A DNA stretch of 64,000 nucleotides from positions 1-64,000 of the forward strand of contig CALUSR010000001.1 in NCBI GenBank assembly GCA_944323485.1. Reading direction: 5' to 3'. Of this stretch, positions 34,732 through 44,421 are shown in pieces. The notes below the pieces were generated by a model, which searched no databases, had not been told where the DNA came from, and saw only the letters and a program-made list of their open reading frames with translations. Numbering within the stretch: the stretch's first letter is position 1; each line of letters starts with the position of its first letter. Source of the stretch: Candidatus Gastranaerophilales bacterium (lineage in GTDB: Bacteria > Cyanobacteriota > Vampirovibrionia > Gastranaerophilales > CAJFVJ01). A program made the translations under genes and the position numbers.

Positions 34732-35529
34732 TTAAAGCAACTTCTTATAAGTGTTTTCTATCGCCTCAACCAAAGCATACTGAACGCCATGTTTCTCAAG
34801 AGTAACATTCCCCTCAATGGTACATCCTCCGGGAGTAGTAACCTCATCCCTAAGTTGCATCGGGTGTTTTCCGCTTTCCAAAATCATTTTTGCCGAACCA
34901 ATAGCAGTCTGAGCAGCAAGTTCAAGAGCCATCTGTTTTGTCAAACCGTATCTGACTCCGCCTTCTGCAAACGCATCAATTATAGAATACATAAACGCAG
35001 GTCCGCTGCTGGATACAGCTGTTATTATGTTGATAAGGCTTTCATCTGCAACAATACACTTTCCTGTTGCAGAAAACATACTCTTCACAAATTCCATCTG
35101 CTCATCAGAGACAGCTTTCCCTCTTGAAATAGCAGTCATACCTTCCCCGACAAGAACAGGAGTATTCGGAATAGCACGTACTACAGGATTTTCAGAATCA
35201 ACAATACTCTCTATATGAGAAATAGTTACGCCTGCAGCAATTGACAAAATAAGAGTTTCAGAACTCAAAGCCGGACGTAATTCTTTCAACACTTTATCTA
35301 TCAAATAAGGTTTTGTTGCAAGAACAAGCATATCAACTGTTGACGCAAGTTCCAAGTTACTATTCACAGCCCTGATGCCATAATCTCTTATCAATTCTGA
35401 ACAGAGAACTTCATTTGGTTCATAAACAAAGACATTTTCAGGAGAAACAACTCTCTTATTAATAATTGCCTTCAAAATAGCGCCGCCCATCTTGCCTGCA
35501 CCGACAAAACCTATTTTATTTATACTCAT
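34732..35529 (-). CDS. proC: Pyrroline-5-carboxylate reductase
   Basis: A 265-aa NAD(P)H-dependent enzyme for the last step of proline synthesis. The Rossmann N-terminus is KIGFVGAGKMGGAIL, followed by VLATKPYLIDKVL, LSIAAGVTISHIE, VVRAIPNTPVLVGEGMTAIS and the diagnostic C-terminal block SSGPAFMYSIIDAFAEGGVRYGL...LRDEVTTPGGCTIEG. Length and motifs are standard. It is divergent from rpmH. Confidence 0.97.
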   Translation of the reverse strand: MSINKIGFVGAGKMGGAILKAIINKRVVSPENVFVYEPNEVLCSELIRDYGIRAVNSNLELASTVDMLVLATKPYLIDKVLKELRPALSSETLILSIAAGVTISHIESIVDSENPVVRAIPNTPVLVGEGMTAISRGKAVSDEQMEFVKSMFSATGKCIVADESLINIITAVSSSGPAFMYSIIDAFAEGGVRYGLTKQMALELAAQTAIGSAKMILESGKHPMQLRDEVTTPGGCTIEGNVTLEKHGVQYALVEAIENTYKKLL

Positions 35530-35610
35530 CGATTTTTCCTCTTTATCTGATTTATATTCAATGATTATATCACTTTATTAAGGTATATCAAATTCAAAAT
35601 GTCTTATAAC

Positions 35611-35639
35611 TTGACTCTGAACTATTTCTTTTTTAATAT
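35611..35639 (+). promoter_or_regulatory. Promoter of the rpmH operon
   Basis: -35 TTGACT (35611-35616), 17-base spacer, -10 TAATAT (35634-35639), 42 bases before the rpmH start. This is among the best sigma70 matches in the window. Confidence 0.7.
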
Positions 35640-35680
35640 GGATGAACATGCTAAATAACTAATAATAGGAGATTAATATA

Positions 35681-35833
35681 ATGAAACGCACACTCGAAGG
35701 AACAAAAAGAAAAAGACAAAAAGTCAGCGGTTTCAGAGCAAGAATGGCTACTCCGGGCGGTCAGGAAGTTATCAACCGCAGAAGAGCTAAAGGTCGTCAT
35801 AAAGTAGCTATCACTGCAAAGAAAAGAGCTTAA
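35681..35833 (+). CDS. rpmH: 50S ribosomal protein L34
   Basis: A 50-codon gene. The peptide begins [20 protein letters not shown] and continues through RMATPGG and [13 protein letters not shown], the unmistakable L34 pattern. The N-terminus has EGTKRKR where many bacteria have QPSKRKR. The AGGAG ribosome-binding site is 11 bases upstream. It starts the rpmH-rnpA-yidD-yidC-mnmE cluster. dnaA, often next to it, is absent; proC occupies that position. Confidence 0.98.
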   Translation: MKRTLEGTKRKRQKVSGFRARMATPGGQEVINRRRAKGRHKVAITAKKRA

Positions 35834-35854
35834 TAGTCTTATCAGGTTATCATT

Positions 35855-36205
35855 TTGTTACCTAAAGAAAACAGACTTAACAAATACAGTGCATTTAAAG
35901 CAACATATCACCTAAAACATACAGTTGCAGATGCACTTTTTGTTTTGTATGCGGGAAAAGAAAAAACAGAAGATGAAAAAACCAAAATAGGTTTTGTCGT
36001 AAGCAAAAAAATACATAAACGTGCGGTCAAAAGAAATCGAATAAAAAGACTGGCAAGAGAAGCCTCAAGACTTATGTTGAAGAATAAAAACCTGAAATGG
36101 ACATCGCTAATCTTTCAAGCGAGAGCAAAAGCACTGGATTCAAACTTTCAAGAAGTTTACAATAGTATTGAACAGCTGATTGAAAAGGCAGAAAAAAAAT
36201 TCTGA
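35855..36205 (+). CDS. rnpA: Ribonuclease P protein component
   Basis: A 116-aa basic protein that helps RNase P RNA cleave pre-tRNA leaders. [17 protein letters not shown] at the start, [29 protein letters not shown] (the RNR motif) and the C-terminal helix match the family. The start is a TTG at 35855, preceded by AGG. It lies 21 bases after rpmH. Confidence 0.95.
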   Translation: MLPKENRLNKYSAFKATYHLKHTVADALFVLYAGKEKTEDEKTKIGFVVSKKIHKRAVKRNRIKRLAREASRLMLKNKNLKWTSLIFQARAKALDSNFQEVYNSIEQLIEKAEKKF

Positions 36206-36206
36206 T

Positions 36207-36416
36207 ATGCTTAAAAATTTTTTTATAATACTGATAAAAATATATCAGTTTTTCTCAAAATTTACCCCGAAAACATGCCGGTTCGTACCGACATGCTCTG
36301 AATATACAAAACAGGCAATCGAAAAATACGGCATAATCAAAGGGATATGGCTCGGAATAAAAAGAATATCAAAATGCCACCCCTTCCATGAAGGCGGATT
36401 TGACCCGCTTAAGTAA
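36207..36416 (+). CDS. yidD: Membrane protein insertion efficiency factor YidD
   Basis: A 69-aa peripheral inner-membrane protein aiding Yid[38 protein letters not shown] and [14 protein letters not shown] are the family blocks, with its three cysteines. ATG at 36207 is chosen over the in-frame TTG at 36180 because it gives the standard family start and follows the rnpA stop directly (TGATATG). Confidence 0.95.
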   Translation: MLKNFFIILIKIYQFFSKFTPKTCRFVPTCSEYTKQAIEKYGIIKGIWLGIKRISKCHPFHEGGFDPLK

Positions 36417-36490
36417 AAATTTTTCAAATACCTATGTTTAAGTTAAAATTAAAAAATAAAAAGTAAGAGAACTACCAAGAGGAAAAAAGA

Positions 36491-37555
36491 GTGGATTTTA
36501 CAGCATTAACAATAAACGCACTTAAAACTTTGAGCAATTTTTCAGGAGGATTCGGACTCGGTATCATTCTTCTGACCATAATAGTCAAACTTGCAATGCA
36601 CCCGCTGAATATATCTCAACAGCGTTCTATGAAAAAAATGCAGGCGCTTACTCCAAAAATTAAAGATATACAAACAAAATACAAAAATAATCCGCAGATG
36701 ATGCAGACAAAAATGATGGAATTCTATAAGGAAAACAAATTCAACCCTATGGGCGGATGCCTTCCTCTCCTGCTTCAGATGCCGATATTCATCCTGCTGT
36801 ATACAGCTCTGATGAGCCCTCAGTTTGTTCAGGTCGCCGGTGATTCTTCATTCCTTTTCATAAAAAGACTTGATGCTACCTTGCAAAGTCAGGCAAGCAC
36901 ACCAAATGACGGCACTTTTGGTGTTTCAAAATTCGATACTTTCTCATCGGATAAAACAGTTACAGCAACATATAAGGATGGAGAAACAGCAACAGTAAAA
37001 GTCACTAACCCGAGAAAAGCCGTAGAAATACAAGGTGAGCTTACCCCGGGCGACTCCGTTGATTTGAAAATATCTCTCGATAACCTCAAGCTCAAGTTCA
37101 GCGAACTCGATAAAATCAAATCAGCAGAAGTAAATGTCATCAACAACTCAACAAAAGAAGTCGAAAAACTAAAATTTGACAGAAACGGAACAATACTGAC
37201 ATCTTCAATAAATACCGTAAAATCAGAGAAAAAGACAAATATGGATGTCCTGCTGCTTATCCTTTTATTCGGTGTGACAATGTATATCTCACAAAAAGTG
37301 ATGATGAAATCACAATCAGCACCAATGGATGAAGCACAGGCAGCAATGCAAAAATCTCTCGGTAAAATTATGCCGATTATGGTAACAGGTATGTTCGTAT
37401 TCATTCCTATTCCTGCAGGTGTTATGCTCTACCTCGTTACAAGCAATATAATCCAACTCCTTCAAACAATGGTAATCAACAAACAACTGGAAAAAGAAAT
37501 GCCTCAAACTCCTTCAAACGGAGTCATAGACGCAGAAGTTGTGGATAAAAAATAA
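36491..37555 (+). CDS. yidC: Membrane protein insertase YidC/Oxa1
   Basis: A 354-aa insertase. GTG at 36491 has a GAGG site upstream. The first helix (FGLGIILLTIIVKLAMHPLNISQQRSMKKMQ) carries the conserved Lys in the groove helix, and CLPLLLQMPIFILLYTALMSPQF follows. An unusual insert of about 115 residues (about 130-245, GTFGVSKFDTFSSDKTV...SEKKTN) lies between helix 2 and the last two helices and reads as a beta-rich domain. Its place in the sequence implies a periplasmic loop domain. YidC of Gram-positive type lacks it, and the E. coli P1 domain is at a different position (N-terminal side). The C-terminus VIDAEVVDKK is acidic. Confidence 0.95.
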   Translation: MDFTALTINALKTLSNFSGGFGLGIILLTIIVKLAMHPLNISQQRSMKKMQALTPKIKDIQTKYKNNPQMMQTKMMEFYKENKFNPMGGCLPLLLQMPIFILLYTALMSPQFVQVAGDSSFLFIKRLDATLQSQASTPNDGTFGVSKFDTFSSDKTVTATYKDGETATVKVTNPRKAVEIQGELTPGDSVDLKISLDNLKLKFSELDKIKSAEVNVINNSTKEVEKLKFDRNGTILTSSINTVKSEKKTNMDVLLLILLFGVTMYISQKVMMKSQSAPMDEAQAAMQKSLGKIMPIMVTGMFVFIPIPAGVMLYLVTSNIIQLLQTMVINKQLEKEMPQTPSNGVIDAEVVDKK

Positions 37556-37556
37556 A

Positions 37557-38927
37557 ATGACAAATCTCTACGATACTATAACAGCAATATCAACACCGCT
37601 TGGAACAGGCGGTGTTGGTATTATTAGACTAAGCGGCAGCAACTGTACAGAAATTATCGGAGAAATATTCTCAAAAAATCCGAAAGAAAAAACTCCCATC
37701 ACTCTGCATCCGATGAGAATACACCATGGGTGGATTGTAGAAGACGACCATCCTATCGATGAGGTTGTTGTACTCTATTTCAAGTCACCAAACAGCTATA
37801 CAGGCGAAGATATTGCCGAAATTCACTGTCATGGAGGTTTGAATGTCGTTCGCAAAATTCTGAACATCACAATATCAAAAGGCGCAAGACTCGCAGAAAG
37901 AGGAGAATTTACAAAACGTGCATTCCTCAACCAGAAACTTGACCTCAGTCAGGCAGAAGCTGTTCTTGACCTTATTCATGCAAAAACGGATATCTTCTCT
38001 GGACTCTCTGCAAACAACCTCTCAGGACGCCTATCAGAGTATATCTCCGAAATAAAACATGAAACTTTTGAACTCCTCTCAAAAATTACTGCAGCAATCG
38101 ACTTCCCTGAAGACGTTGCAGAACCGCCTTATGAATTTGTAGAAACAGAACTTGAAAGCATTATCTCAAAACTCAACAGAGCTATTGCCACATTTTCAAA
38201 CTCAAATCTGATGCGTCAGGGTATAAAAGTTACAATTGCGGGAAAACCTAATGCGGGAAAATCATCACTCTTTAATAGCCTGCTTGATATAAACAGAGCA
38301 ATAGTTACAAACATAGCAGGAACGACAAGAGATGCCATTGAAGAAACAATCGACATAGCGGGAGTTCCGACAACACTTATAGATACGGCAGGCATAAGAG
38401 AACTCGAAAATATATCAGATGAAACATATGTAGAATCAATAGGTATTGATATCTCAAAAAAATATATAGAAGAATCGGATATCATAATCTTTGTCTATGA
38501 CCTGACGCATGGAATGCAAGATGAAGATAAAAAAATATATCAGGAAATTAAAACCAAAACTCACATCATAGCTGCATCAAAAGCTGATTTAACGGATAAA
38601 AAACCAGAACTTGAAAATACCGTGATATTCTCATCTATGACAAAACAAGGAATTGATGAGCTTAAGAAAAAAATCGAAGAAAAAATACTTAACAAAAACG
38701 ACTCTGATAACTGCGATTTTTCAATAAACATCCGACAATATGAATGCCTTAAAACAGCAAAAAACAGTTTGGAAATTGCACTTGATGCAACCAAAAGAGA
38801 AGAGTTGCAAGATTTAATCTCGATAGACATAAAATCAGCACTTCTTTCACTTGATGAAATAACAGGAGAGGTAATCACAGACGAAATTCTAAACAACATC
38901 TTCGACAACTTCTGTATCGGTAAATAA
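37557..38927 (+). CDS. mnmE: tRNA modification GTPase MnmE (TrmE)
   Basis: A 456-aa GTPase that acts with MnmG in forming carboxymethylaminomethyl-uridine at tRNA wobble positions. The N-terminal folate-binding domain starts MTNLYDTITAISTPLGTGGVGIIRLSG. The G domain has GKPNAGKSSLFN, TTRDAIEE and DTAGIR. The C-terminal FCIGK is the conserved catalytic tail with the cysteine. ATG at 37557 is chosen since it follows the yidC stop; the GTG six codons earlier would add an uncharacteristic peptide. Confidence 0.97.
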   Translation: MTNLYDTITAISTPLGTGGVGIIRLSGSNCTEIIGEIFSKNPKEKTPITLHPMRIHHGWIVEDDHPIDEVVVLYFKSPNSYTGEDIAEIHCHGGLNVVRKILNITISKGARLAERGEFTKRAFLNQKLDLSQAEAVLDLIHAKTDIFSGLSANNLSGRLSEYISEIKHETFELLSKITAAIDFPEDVAEPPYEFVETELESIISKLNRAIATFSNSNLMRQGIKVTIAGKPNAGKSSLFNSLLDINRAIVTNIAGTTRDAIEETIDIAGVPTTLIDTAGIRELENISDETYVESIGIDISKKYIEESDIIIFVYDLTHGMQDEDKKIYQEIKTKTHIIAASKADLTDKKPELENTVIFSSMTKQGIDELKKKIEEKILNKNDSDNCDFSINIRQYECLKTAKNSLEIALDATKREELQDLISIDIKSALLSLDEITGEVITDEILNNIFDNFCIGK

Positions 38928-39002
38928 ATCTTTAAATTTTAGCCCAAAAACCCTGTTTATGCTATGATTGTATTATGATTGAGGATTTTTGAAAGGGAAG
39001 AA

Positions 39003-41477
39003 ATGAGCCAACAAAGTATTTTCGGAGACGGAAAAATTATCCCCGTAAACATACGCGATGAGATGAAGCGTTGTTATATAGATTATGCAATGTCAGTAAT
39101 AGTAGGACGTGCACTTCCTGATGTGCGTGACGGTCTGAAACCTGTTCACAGACGTATTTTGTTTGCAATGAACGAATTAGGGATGACTCCTGATAAACCG
39201 TTCAAGAAATGCGCACGTATCGTCGGTGAAGTTCTCGGTAAATATCACCCTCATGGTGATTCAGCAGTGTATGAAGCTCTTGTCAGAATGGCACAGGACT
39301 TTTCTACTCGTTATCAGACAATCGACGGACATGGGAACTTCGGAAGCGTAGATGGTGACAGTGCAGCAGCTATGCGTTATACGGAAGCAAAAATGGCTCC
39401 GATTACAACAACTATGCTCGCTGACATTGATTCAGAAACAGTTACATTCATTCCGAACTTTGATGGCAGCCTCGAAGAACCGTCAGTATTACCTGTAAGA
39501 CTTCCTATGCTTTTGTTGAACGGTGTAAGCGGTATCGCTGTCGGTATGGCAACAAATATACCTCCTCATAACTTATCAGAAGTCGTAGACGGTACTATCG
39601 CTTTGATAGACAACCCCGAGTTGACCATACCTGAAATTATGCAATACATAAAAGGTCCCGACTTCCCGACAGCCGCCACAATATCAGGGCTTGACGGAAT
39701 AAAACAAGCCTACGAAACAGGACGTGGCAGCATACTTATGAAAGCTGTTTCAGAATTTGAAGAAATAGCAGGCGGTGCAGGACGTCAATCCCGTATGGCT
39801 ATTGTAATCACAGAGCTGCCTTATCAGGTAAACAAGGCAAGCCTGATTGAAAAAATAGCAGAACTCGTAAGAGATAAAAAAATCGATGGTATCTCAGATA
39901 TCCGTGATGAATCTGACCGTGACGGAATGAGAGTAGTCATTGAACTCAAACGAGATGCAAAACCGGAAGTTGTCAAAAACAATCTGTTCAAACAGACTCA
40001 AATGCAAACAACATTTGGTGTGAATATGCTCGCTCTTGTAGGCAACCAGCCGAGACTTCTCAACATAAAACAAGTTTTGAGCGAGTTTATTGAACACAGA
40101 GTCGACATCATCACCAAAAGAACAATCTTCGAACTCAAAAAAGCAAAAGCAAGAGCCCATATCTTAGCAGGTTTGATTATTGCTCTCGGAAGTCTTGATG
40201 AAGTAATCGAATTGATTAAAACATCAAAAACAACAGATGAAGCACGCCAGGGATTGATTACACGCTTCGGTCTTGATACTGATCAGGCAAACGCTATTCT
40301 CGAAATGCAATTGAGAAGACTGACAGGACTTGAACAAGAAAAAATCAATGCAGAATATCAAGACCTGAAAATCAAAATTGCAGAATATGAAGAAATTCTC
40401 GCTGATAGAAACAAAGTTCTTGCAATCATCAAAAAAGAACTTCTCGAAGATAAAGAAAAATACGGTGATGAAAGAAGAACAAAAATTATCCCTCATCATG
40501 ATGAACTGAGCATCGAAGATTTAACTCCAAATATCCCGATGGCTGTATTCATGACACGTCAGGGATACATAAAAAGAATATCTCTCGATACATTCGAAAG
40601 ACAAAATCGTGCAACAAAAGGTAAAGGCGGCATAAAAACAAAAGATAATGACGATGTCGACCAGTTCTTTACAGCTATGATGCATGATAAAGTTCTATTC
40701 TTCAGCTCGAAGGGCACAGTTTACAGTCTGAATGTCTATGACTTCCCTGAAGGTGGAAGAGCCGCAAAAGGTTTGCCTATAATTAACCTGCTTCCGCTCA
40801 ATCAGGGTGAGTCAATCACTGCTATAGTTCCCGTAAGTAAATTTGAAGAAAGCAAGAATTTGATTATGTTAACCAAAAAAGGTTTCATAAAACGAATTGG
40901 TCTGAATAACTTCGAATCAATAAGAAAGAACGGAATTATAGCAATAGACCTCAACGAAGATGACACTCTCTGCTGGGTTAAACAGGCAAATAACAATGAT
41001 GAAATTATCATCGGAACAAGCCATGGTATGGCTATCAGATTTGCCATCTCAGACTTAAGACCGCTCGGTCGTACAGCAAGAGGGGTAATATCAATGAAAC
41101 TCCGTACTGATGATACAATTGTCGGCTGCGACATCGTTCCGAAGAACTATGACGCTGACCTCCTTGTCGTAACAACTGACGGCTACGGAAAGAGAACTCC
41201 GCTTTCTGAATTCAGAACTCAAAACAGAGGCGGTATGGGGCTTATTGCAACGAAGTTCAAAAAATCATCAAGCAGACTGACAACTCTAGCTATTGTGGAT
41301 GAGAATGATGAAATAATGATTGTTTCCGCTAACGGAGTTGTCAACAGGCAAAAAGCCGGCAACATCTCAAGACAGGGAAGACCTGCAACAGGTGTAAAAG
41401 TTCAGGCAATGATGGACGACGATACAATTGTTGCAGTAAACAAAATTCCGCTGATAGACGAAGACAGCGAAGAATAA
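39003..41477 (+). CDS. gyrA: DNA gyrase subunit A
   Basis: An 824-aa type II topoisomerase A subunit. [42 protein letters not shown], the quinolone region [22 protein letters not shown] with the sensitive-type Ser and AMRYTEAKM with catalytic Tyr are all present, then a six-bladed C-terminal beta-pinwheel. The GyrA-box is degenerate ([12 protein letters not shown]). The ATG at 39003 has an excellent AAAGGGAAG site; an upstream TTG extension (38979) is not needed. gyrB lies 5.4 kb away on the opposite strand. Confidence 0.98.
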   Translation: MSQQSIFGDGKIIPVNIRDEMKRCYIDYAMSVIVGRALPDVRDGLKPVHRRILFAMNELGMTPDKPFKKCARIVGEVLGKYHPHGDSAVYEALVRMAQDFSTRYQTIDGHGNFGSVDGDSAAAMRYTEAKMAPITTTMLADIDSETVTFIPNFDGSLEEPSVLPVRLPMLLLNGVSGIAVGMATNIPPHNLSEVVDGTIALIDNPELTIPEIMQYIKGPDFPTAATISGLDGIKQAYETGRGSILMKAVSEFEEIAGGAGRQSRMAIVITELPYQVNKASLIEKIAELVRDKKIDGISDIRDESDRDGMRVVIELKRDAKPEVVKNNLFKQTQMQTTFGVNMLALVGNQPRLLNIKQVLSEFIEHRVDIITKRTIFELKKAKARAHILAGLIIALGSLDEVIELIKTSKTTDEARQGLITRFGLDTDQANAILEMQLRRLTGLEQEKINAEYQDLKIKIAEYEEILADRNKVLAIIKKELLEDKEKYGDERRTKIIPHHDELSIEDLTPNIPMAVFMTRQGYIKRISLDTFERQNRATKGKGGIKTKDNDDVDQFFTAMMHDKVLFFSSKGTVYSLNVYDFPEGGRAAKGLPIINLLPLNQGESITAIVPVSKFEESKNLIMLTKKGFIKRIGLNNFESIRKNGIIAIDLNEDDTLCWVKQANNNDEIIIGTSHGMAIRFAISDLRPLGRTARGVISMKLRTDDTIVGCDIVPKNYDADLLVVTTDGYGKRTPLSEFRTQNRGGMGLIATKFKKSSSRLTTLAIVDENDEIMIVSANGVVNRQKAGNISRQGRPATGVKVQAMMDDDTIVAVNKIPLIDEDSEE

Positions 41478-41487
41478 ATTTTAAAAA

Positions 41488-41523
41488 CGCAAAAAGACAC
41501 TCTATAAAGAGTGTTTTTTTGCG
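41488..41523 (+). terminator. Terminator of gyrA
   Basis: CGCAAAAAGACACTCT and AGAGTGTTTTTTTGCG form a stem with loop ATAA and an internal T tract, directly after the gyrA stop. Confidence 0.8.
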
Positions 41524-41655
41524 GGCAAAATTACTGAAAAGAAGTCACAACAACAGGCATGGGCTGCAGCTTCAAAAATACAGACACAAAAAATATATAC
41601 AAATCAGGCATAGTTATCTGTCCTCTTAGAGCTAAAAATCATAATAAAAGCAGCA
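41524..41655. other. Intergenic stretch with no clear feature
   Basis: Between the gyrA terminator and the stop of the 48-aa minus-strand ORF. No ORF with a ribosome-binding site, promoter or strong hairpin was seen. Confidence 0.4.
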
Positions 41656-41802
41656 TCAGTTATTTGTAGAAAGACTCAAAAACATGGATTTGAAGGTTTC
41701 TATTAACAAATCACTGCCTTCTTCATATTGATTTATGTCCCGAATAAGATGCTTCATTTCTTCCTTGTATGAATCATCATTATAAAAATTCTTATCCATC
41801 AT
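41656..41802 (-). CDS. Small acidic 48-aa ORF
   Basis: The minus-strand frame starts ATGATG at 41802 with AAGGA 5 bases upstream and ends TGA at 41656-41658. The peptide is acidic and helical (MMDKNFYNDDSYKEEM...KSMFLSLSTNN) without signal or membrane segment. A good ribosome-binding site and an intact frame in an otherwise non-coding stretch support it. The family is unknown. Confidence 0.45.
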   Translation of the reverse strand: MMDKNFYNDDSYKEEMKHLIRDINQYEEGSDLLIETFKSMFLSLSTNN

Positions 41803-41875
41803 GTATTTCCTTAAAAAAAATAAAATATCCCTCATAATATTCTTTTCGGATACATCAATAAAAAACTTTAGTATT

Positions 41876-41905
41876 TTGACCGATAGATTAAGAAACTGTT
41901 ACAAT
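41876..41905 (+). promoter_or_regulatory. Promoter of yjbQ
   Basis: -35 TTGACC (41876-41881), 18-base spacer, -10 TACAAT (41900-41905), 20 bases before the ATG, so the leader is very short but holds AAAGGAG. Confidence 0.55.
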
Positions 41906-41924
41906 AGAAAAAAAGGAGAATAAC

Positions 41925-42338
41925 ATGAAATTTCATACAAAATATCTGTGGTTCAACACAACAAAACATAGAGATTATATAAACATAACAGACGAAGTTC
42001 AGGAAGCTGTTGATGAAAGCGGTATAAAAGAAGGAATGGTTCTGGTATCAGCCATGCATATAACGGCAGGAGTTTATGTCAATGATGCCGAAAACGGGCT
42101 TATTTCGGATATAGATAAATGGCTTGAAGAACTTGCACCGTTTAAATCGGACTACAAACATCATATGACCGGTGAAACAAACGGAGATAGCCATCTCAAA
42201 AGTCTGTTAATCGGACATGAGATTATTGTTCCTGTAACTAACGGTCAATTGGATTTTGGAACATGGCAGCAAATTTATTATGCCGAATTTGACGGACAGA
42301 GAAGAAAAAGAGTCATCATAAAAGTTATGGGTGAATAG
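41925..42338 (+). CDS. yjbQ: YjbQ family protein (UPF0047)
   Basis: A 137-aa YjbQ/UPF0047 protein; some members have weak thiamine-phosphate synthase activity, but the true role is unsettled. Family blocks are [20 protein letters not shown], the [22 protein letters not shown] segment with conserved His and Asn-Gly-Asp residues, and [27 protein letters not shown]. The ribosome-binding site AAAGGAG is strong. The last 14 bases overlap the convergent ctpA. Confidence 0.95.
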   Translation: MKFHTKYLWFNTTKHRDYINITDEVQEAVDESGIKEGMVLVSAMHITAGVYVNDAENGLISDIDKWLEELAPFKSDYKHHMTGETNGDSHLKSLLIGHEIIVPVTNGQLDFGTWQQIYYAEFDGQRRKRVIIKVMGE

Positions 42339-43599
42339 GCTCCATATCTTCGCTGAACATCTTTTTGTATATGGTCGCAAGACGGACTTTGTTGTTTATC
42401 ACAGCAATCGCTTTATCAAGCTGAGGATCTCTGTTTTTTATATAGTCCTCTTTTGTATATTCAACCTCAAAATCAGGAGTTATCCCTATTTTGTTGATAT
42501 CAGCACCGGAAGGCGTTAAATATTTTGCTATCGTTATATTCATACCTGCCTTATAAGGAAGTTTTTCAACCTTTTGAACAAGTCCCTTGCCGAAAGTTTT
42601 CTCACCAATCAACTCTGCCTTATGATAATCCTTCATAGCCCCTGAGAAAATTTCTGAGGCACTTGCTGACCCTTCATTTATCAAAATAACCGTCGGTTTT
42701 GATATATAAAAATTATTCTCTACAGCTTTGATATCGTTCTTTTTGCCGTTTCTATCAACAATACTTACAATAGTTCCGTTGTCAAGAAACATATTTGCAA
42801 GTACAACCGCATTCGGCAAAAGCCCTCCGGTATTTCCCCGCAAATCAAGTATCAAGCCCTTTGTATCTTCAGTTGCATAAAGCGCCTGGATAAACTCTTC
42901 GGGCAGCTCTTCGCTCAAGAAACTTGTTATTGTAATGTGTGCAATGTTCTCTTTTTCTATAATGTCATGAGATACTGTCTTGATTTTTATTTCATTTCTG
43001 ACAATAGTTTTTGTGAGTTTTTCTTCATCACGCTGCAGTTCAAGTTTTACCTTTGTTCCGACGGGTCCTCTGACAAGCTGGGCAACATCTCTCAGTTTGA
43101 ATCCTTTTACATCCTTATCATTAATCTTCAGAATAATATCACCTTTTTCGAGTTTGGCTTTGGACGCAGGCGTATCTTCTATAACATTAACTATAACAGT
43201 CCGCCCTCCTATATCCGAAATATTAATACCTATTCCATAAACTTTTGCGTCTATATTGATATTCTGGTCTTCAAAGTCATAAGGATTCATAAATCTTGTA
43301 TAAGGATCATCAAGACTCTCAAGCATTGAGTCTATGGCTATATAAGAATCATCCATGGTCTTGATGTTGGGAACATAACGTTTTCTCCAATATGACCATT
43401 CCTGATGATTAAGCGTTTTGTCATAATATTCTTCTTTTGTCAAAGCCCAGGCTCTCAAAAAAAGCTTCTGCCCATCATTCTTCGCCATATGAATATAATA
43501 CGCATCTTCAATATTTGCCCTGAAAACAAACGCAAGACAAATCATAAAAACAAATATCATTAAACCTGAGAGAAGATAAATTTTTTTATTATTAAACAT
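42325..43599 (-). CDS. ctpA: S41-family C-terminal processing peptidase (CtpA-like)
   Basis: A 424-aa serine protease acting outside the inner membrane. An N-terminal signal anchor (about 7-28) is followed by a PDZ domain ([39 protein letters not shown]) and the protease core with [14 protein letters not shown]. The Ser/Lys dyad lies in [17 protein letters not shown] and [11 protein letters not shown]. CtpA-type peptidases trim C-termini of periplasmic or secreted proteins; in cyanobacteria, that of photosystem D1. Here no photosystem is expected, so the role is cell-envelope processing. It lies 87 bases downstream of the response regulator gene. Confidence 0.95.
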   Translation of the reverse strand: MFNNKKIYLLSGLMIFVFMICLAFVFRANIEDAYYIHMAKNDGQKLFLRAWALTKEEYYDKTLNHQEWSYWRKRYVPNIKTMDDSYIAIDSMLESLDDPYTRFMNPYDFEDQNINIDAKVYGIGINISDIGGRTVIVNVIEDTPASKAKLEKGDIILKINDKDVKGFKLRDVAQLVRGPVGTKVKLELQRDEEKLTKTIVRNEIKIKTVSHDIIEKENIAHITITSFLSEELPEEFIQALYATEDTKGLILDLRGNTGGLLPNAVVLANMFLDNGTIVSIVDRNGKKNDIKAVENNFYISKPTVILINEGSASASEIFSGAMKDYHKAELIGEKTFGKGLVQKVEKLPYKAGMNITIAKYLTPSGADINKIGITPDFEVEYTKEDYIKNRDPQLDKAIAVINNKVRLATIYKKMFSEDMEPIHP

Positions 43600-43686
43600 A
43601 CCAGAAGATTGTTCCTTACTTAGTTAAAAACTGCCTATGATTTTCAAGTTTAGCCTTATTTTATTTTTATTTCAATACCAAATATC

Positions 43687-44391
43687 CTAGTCTTCATCGG
43701 TAACCAAACGGTATCCCCCACCGTAAATAGTTTCAATATACTTCTTATCAGGACTGATTTTTTGCAGCTTTGTACGGAGATGTCTTATATGAACACGTAT
43801 GGTTTCTATATCATCATCAGGAGAATATCCCCATATATCTTTCAACAAAACAGGTGCAGTAACCGCATTACCATGGTTTTGCATAAGCATGCTCAATATC
43901 TCATATTCAATAGGAGTCAATTTCGCAGTCTTATCCTTTATCTGCACAGATAAATTCTCAGGTAAAAGCGTCATATCACCAACCGTCAAAATTTCTCCCT
44001 TACCTAACGACTCAGGAATTGCATTAACCCTGCGCAAAAGAGCCCTCACCCTCAACTTGAGCTCTTCAAGCTCAAAAGGTTTTACCAGATAATCATCAAC
44101 TCCTGCGTCAAATCCTTTTGTCTTATCCTGTATCATTGACAGAGCTGTCAGCATAAGTATAGGTATGTCTTTTGTCGAAGGATTGTTCCTGATTCTGCTC
44201 GCAACGGTAAAACCGTCAACATCAGGCATCATAACATCAAGAATAATCAAGTCAGGAAGCTCCTGTCTTGCAAGAGCAAAACCTTTCACCCCGTCAGAGG
44301 CGGTTATCGCCTCATGACCAAGGAGCTCAAGGTTTACTTTTATCAATTCCAGTATAGCCGTATCATCATCGATTATCAGTATTTTGCTCAT
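43687..44391 (-). CDS. OmpR/PhoB-family response regulator
   Basis: A 234-aa two-component regulator. The receiver domain has the acidic DDD cluster at residues 8-10, phospho-acceptor Asp52 (LDVMMPDVDG), Thr in MLTAL and Lys in LVKPFE. The C-terminal winged helix has LTPIEYEILSMLMQNHGNAV and RVHIRHLRTKLQ...IYGGGYRLV. No histidine kinase is adjacent, so it is an orphan in this window. It has some resemblance to RpaA/RpaB-like regulators of Cyanobacteria but cannot be assigned. It lies 30 bases after secF. Confidence 0.93.
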   Translation of the reverse strand: MSKILIIDDDTAILELIKVNLELLGHEAITASDGVKGFALARQELPDLIILDVMMPDVDGFTVASRIRNNPSTKDIPILMLTALSMIQDKTKGFDAGVDDYLVKPFELEELKLRVRALLRRVNAIPESLGKGEILTVGDMTLLPENLSVQIKDKTAKLTPIEYEILSMLMQNHGNAVTAPVLLKDIWGYSPDDDIETIRVHIRHLRTKLQKISPDKKYIETIYGGGYRLVTDED

Positions 44392-44421
44392 ATTATTCTA
44401 CCCTGACACCCAAATAAATTA

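Noticed and set aside
34681-34735. RNase P-like phrase GAGGTGAGTCCGCACCTC downstream of proC
   Set aside because: It resembles the conserved GAGGAAAGTCCG string, but it is a self-complementary hairpin. Other conserved RNase P blocks (ACAGAAA, 3' P4 half) are missing and there is not enough room.
35530-35680. oriC/DnaA boxes upstream of rpmH
   Set aside because: No TTATCCACA-type boxes were seen; dnaA is absent here, although the rpmH cluster and gyrA are near each other.
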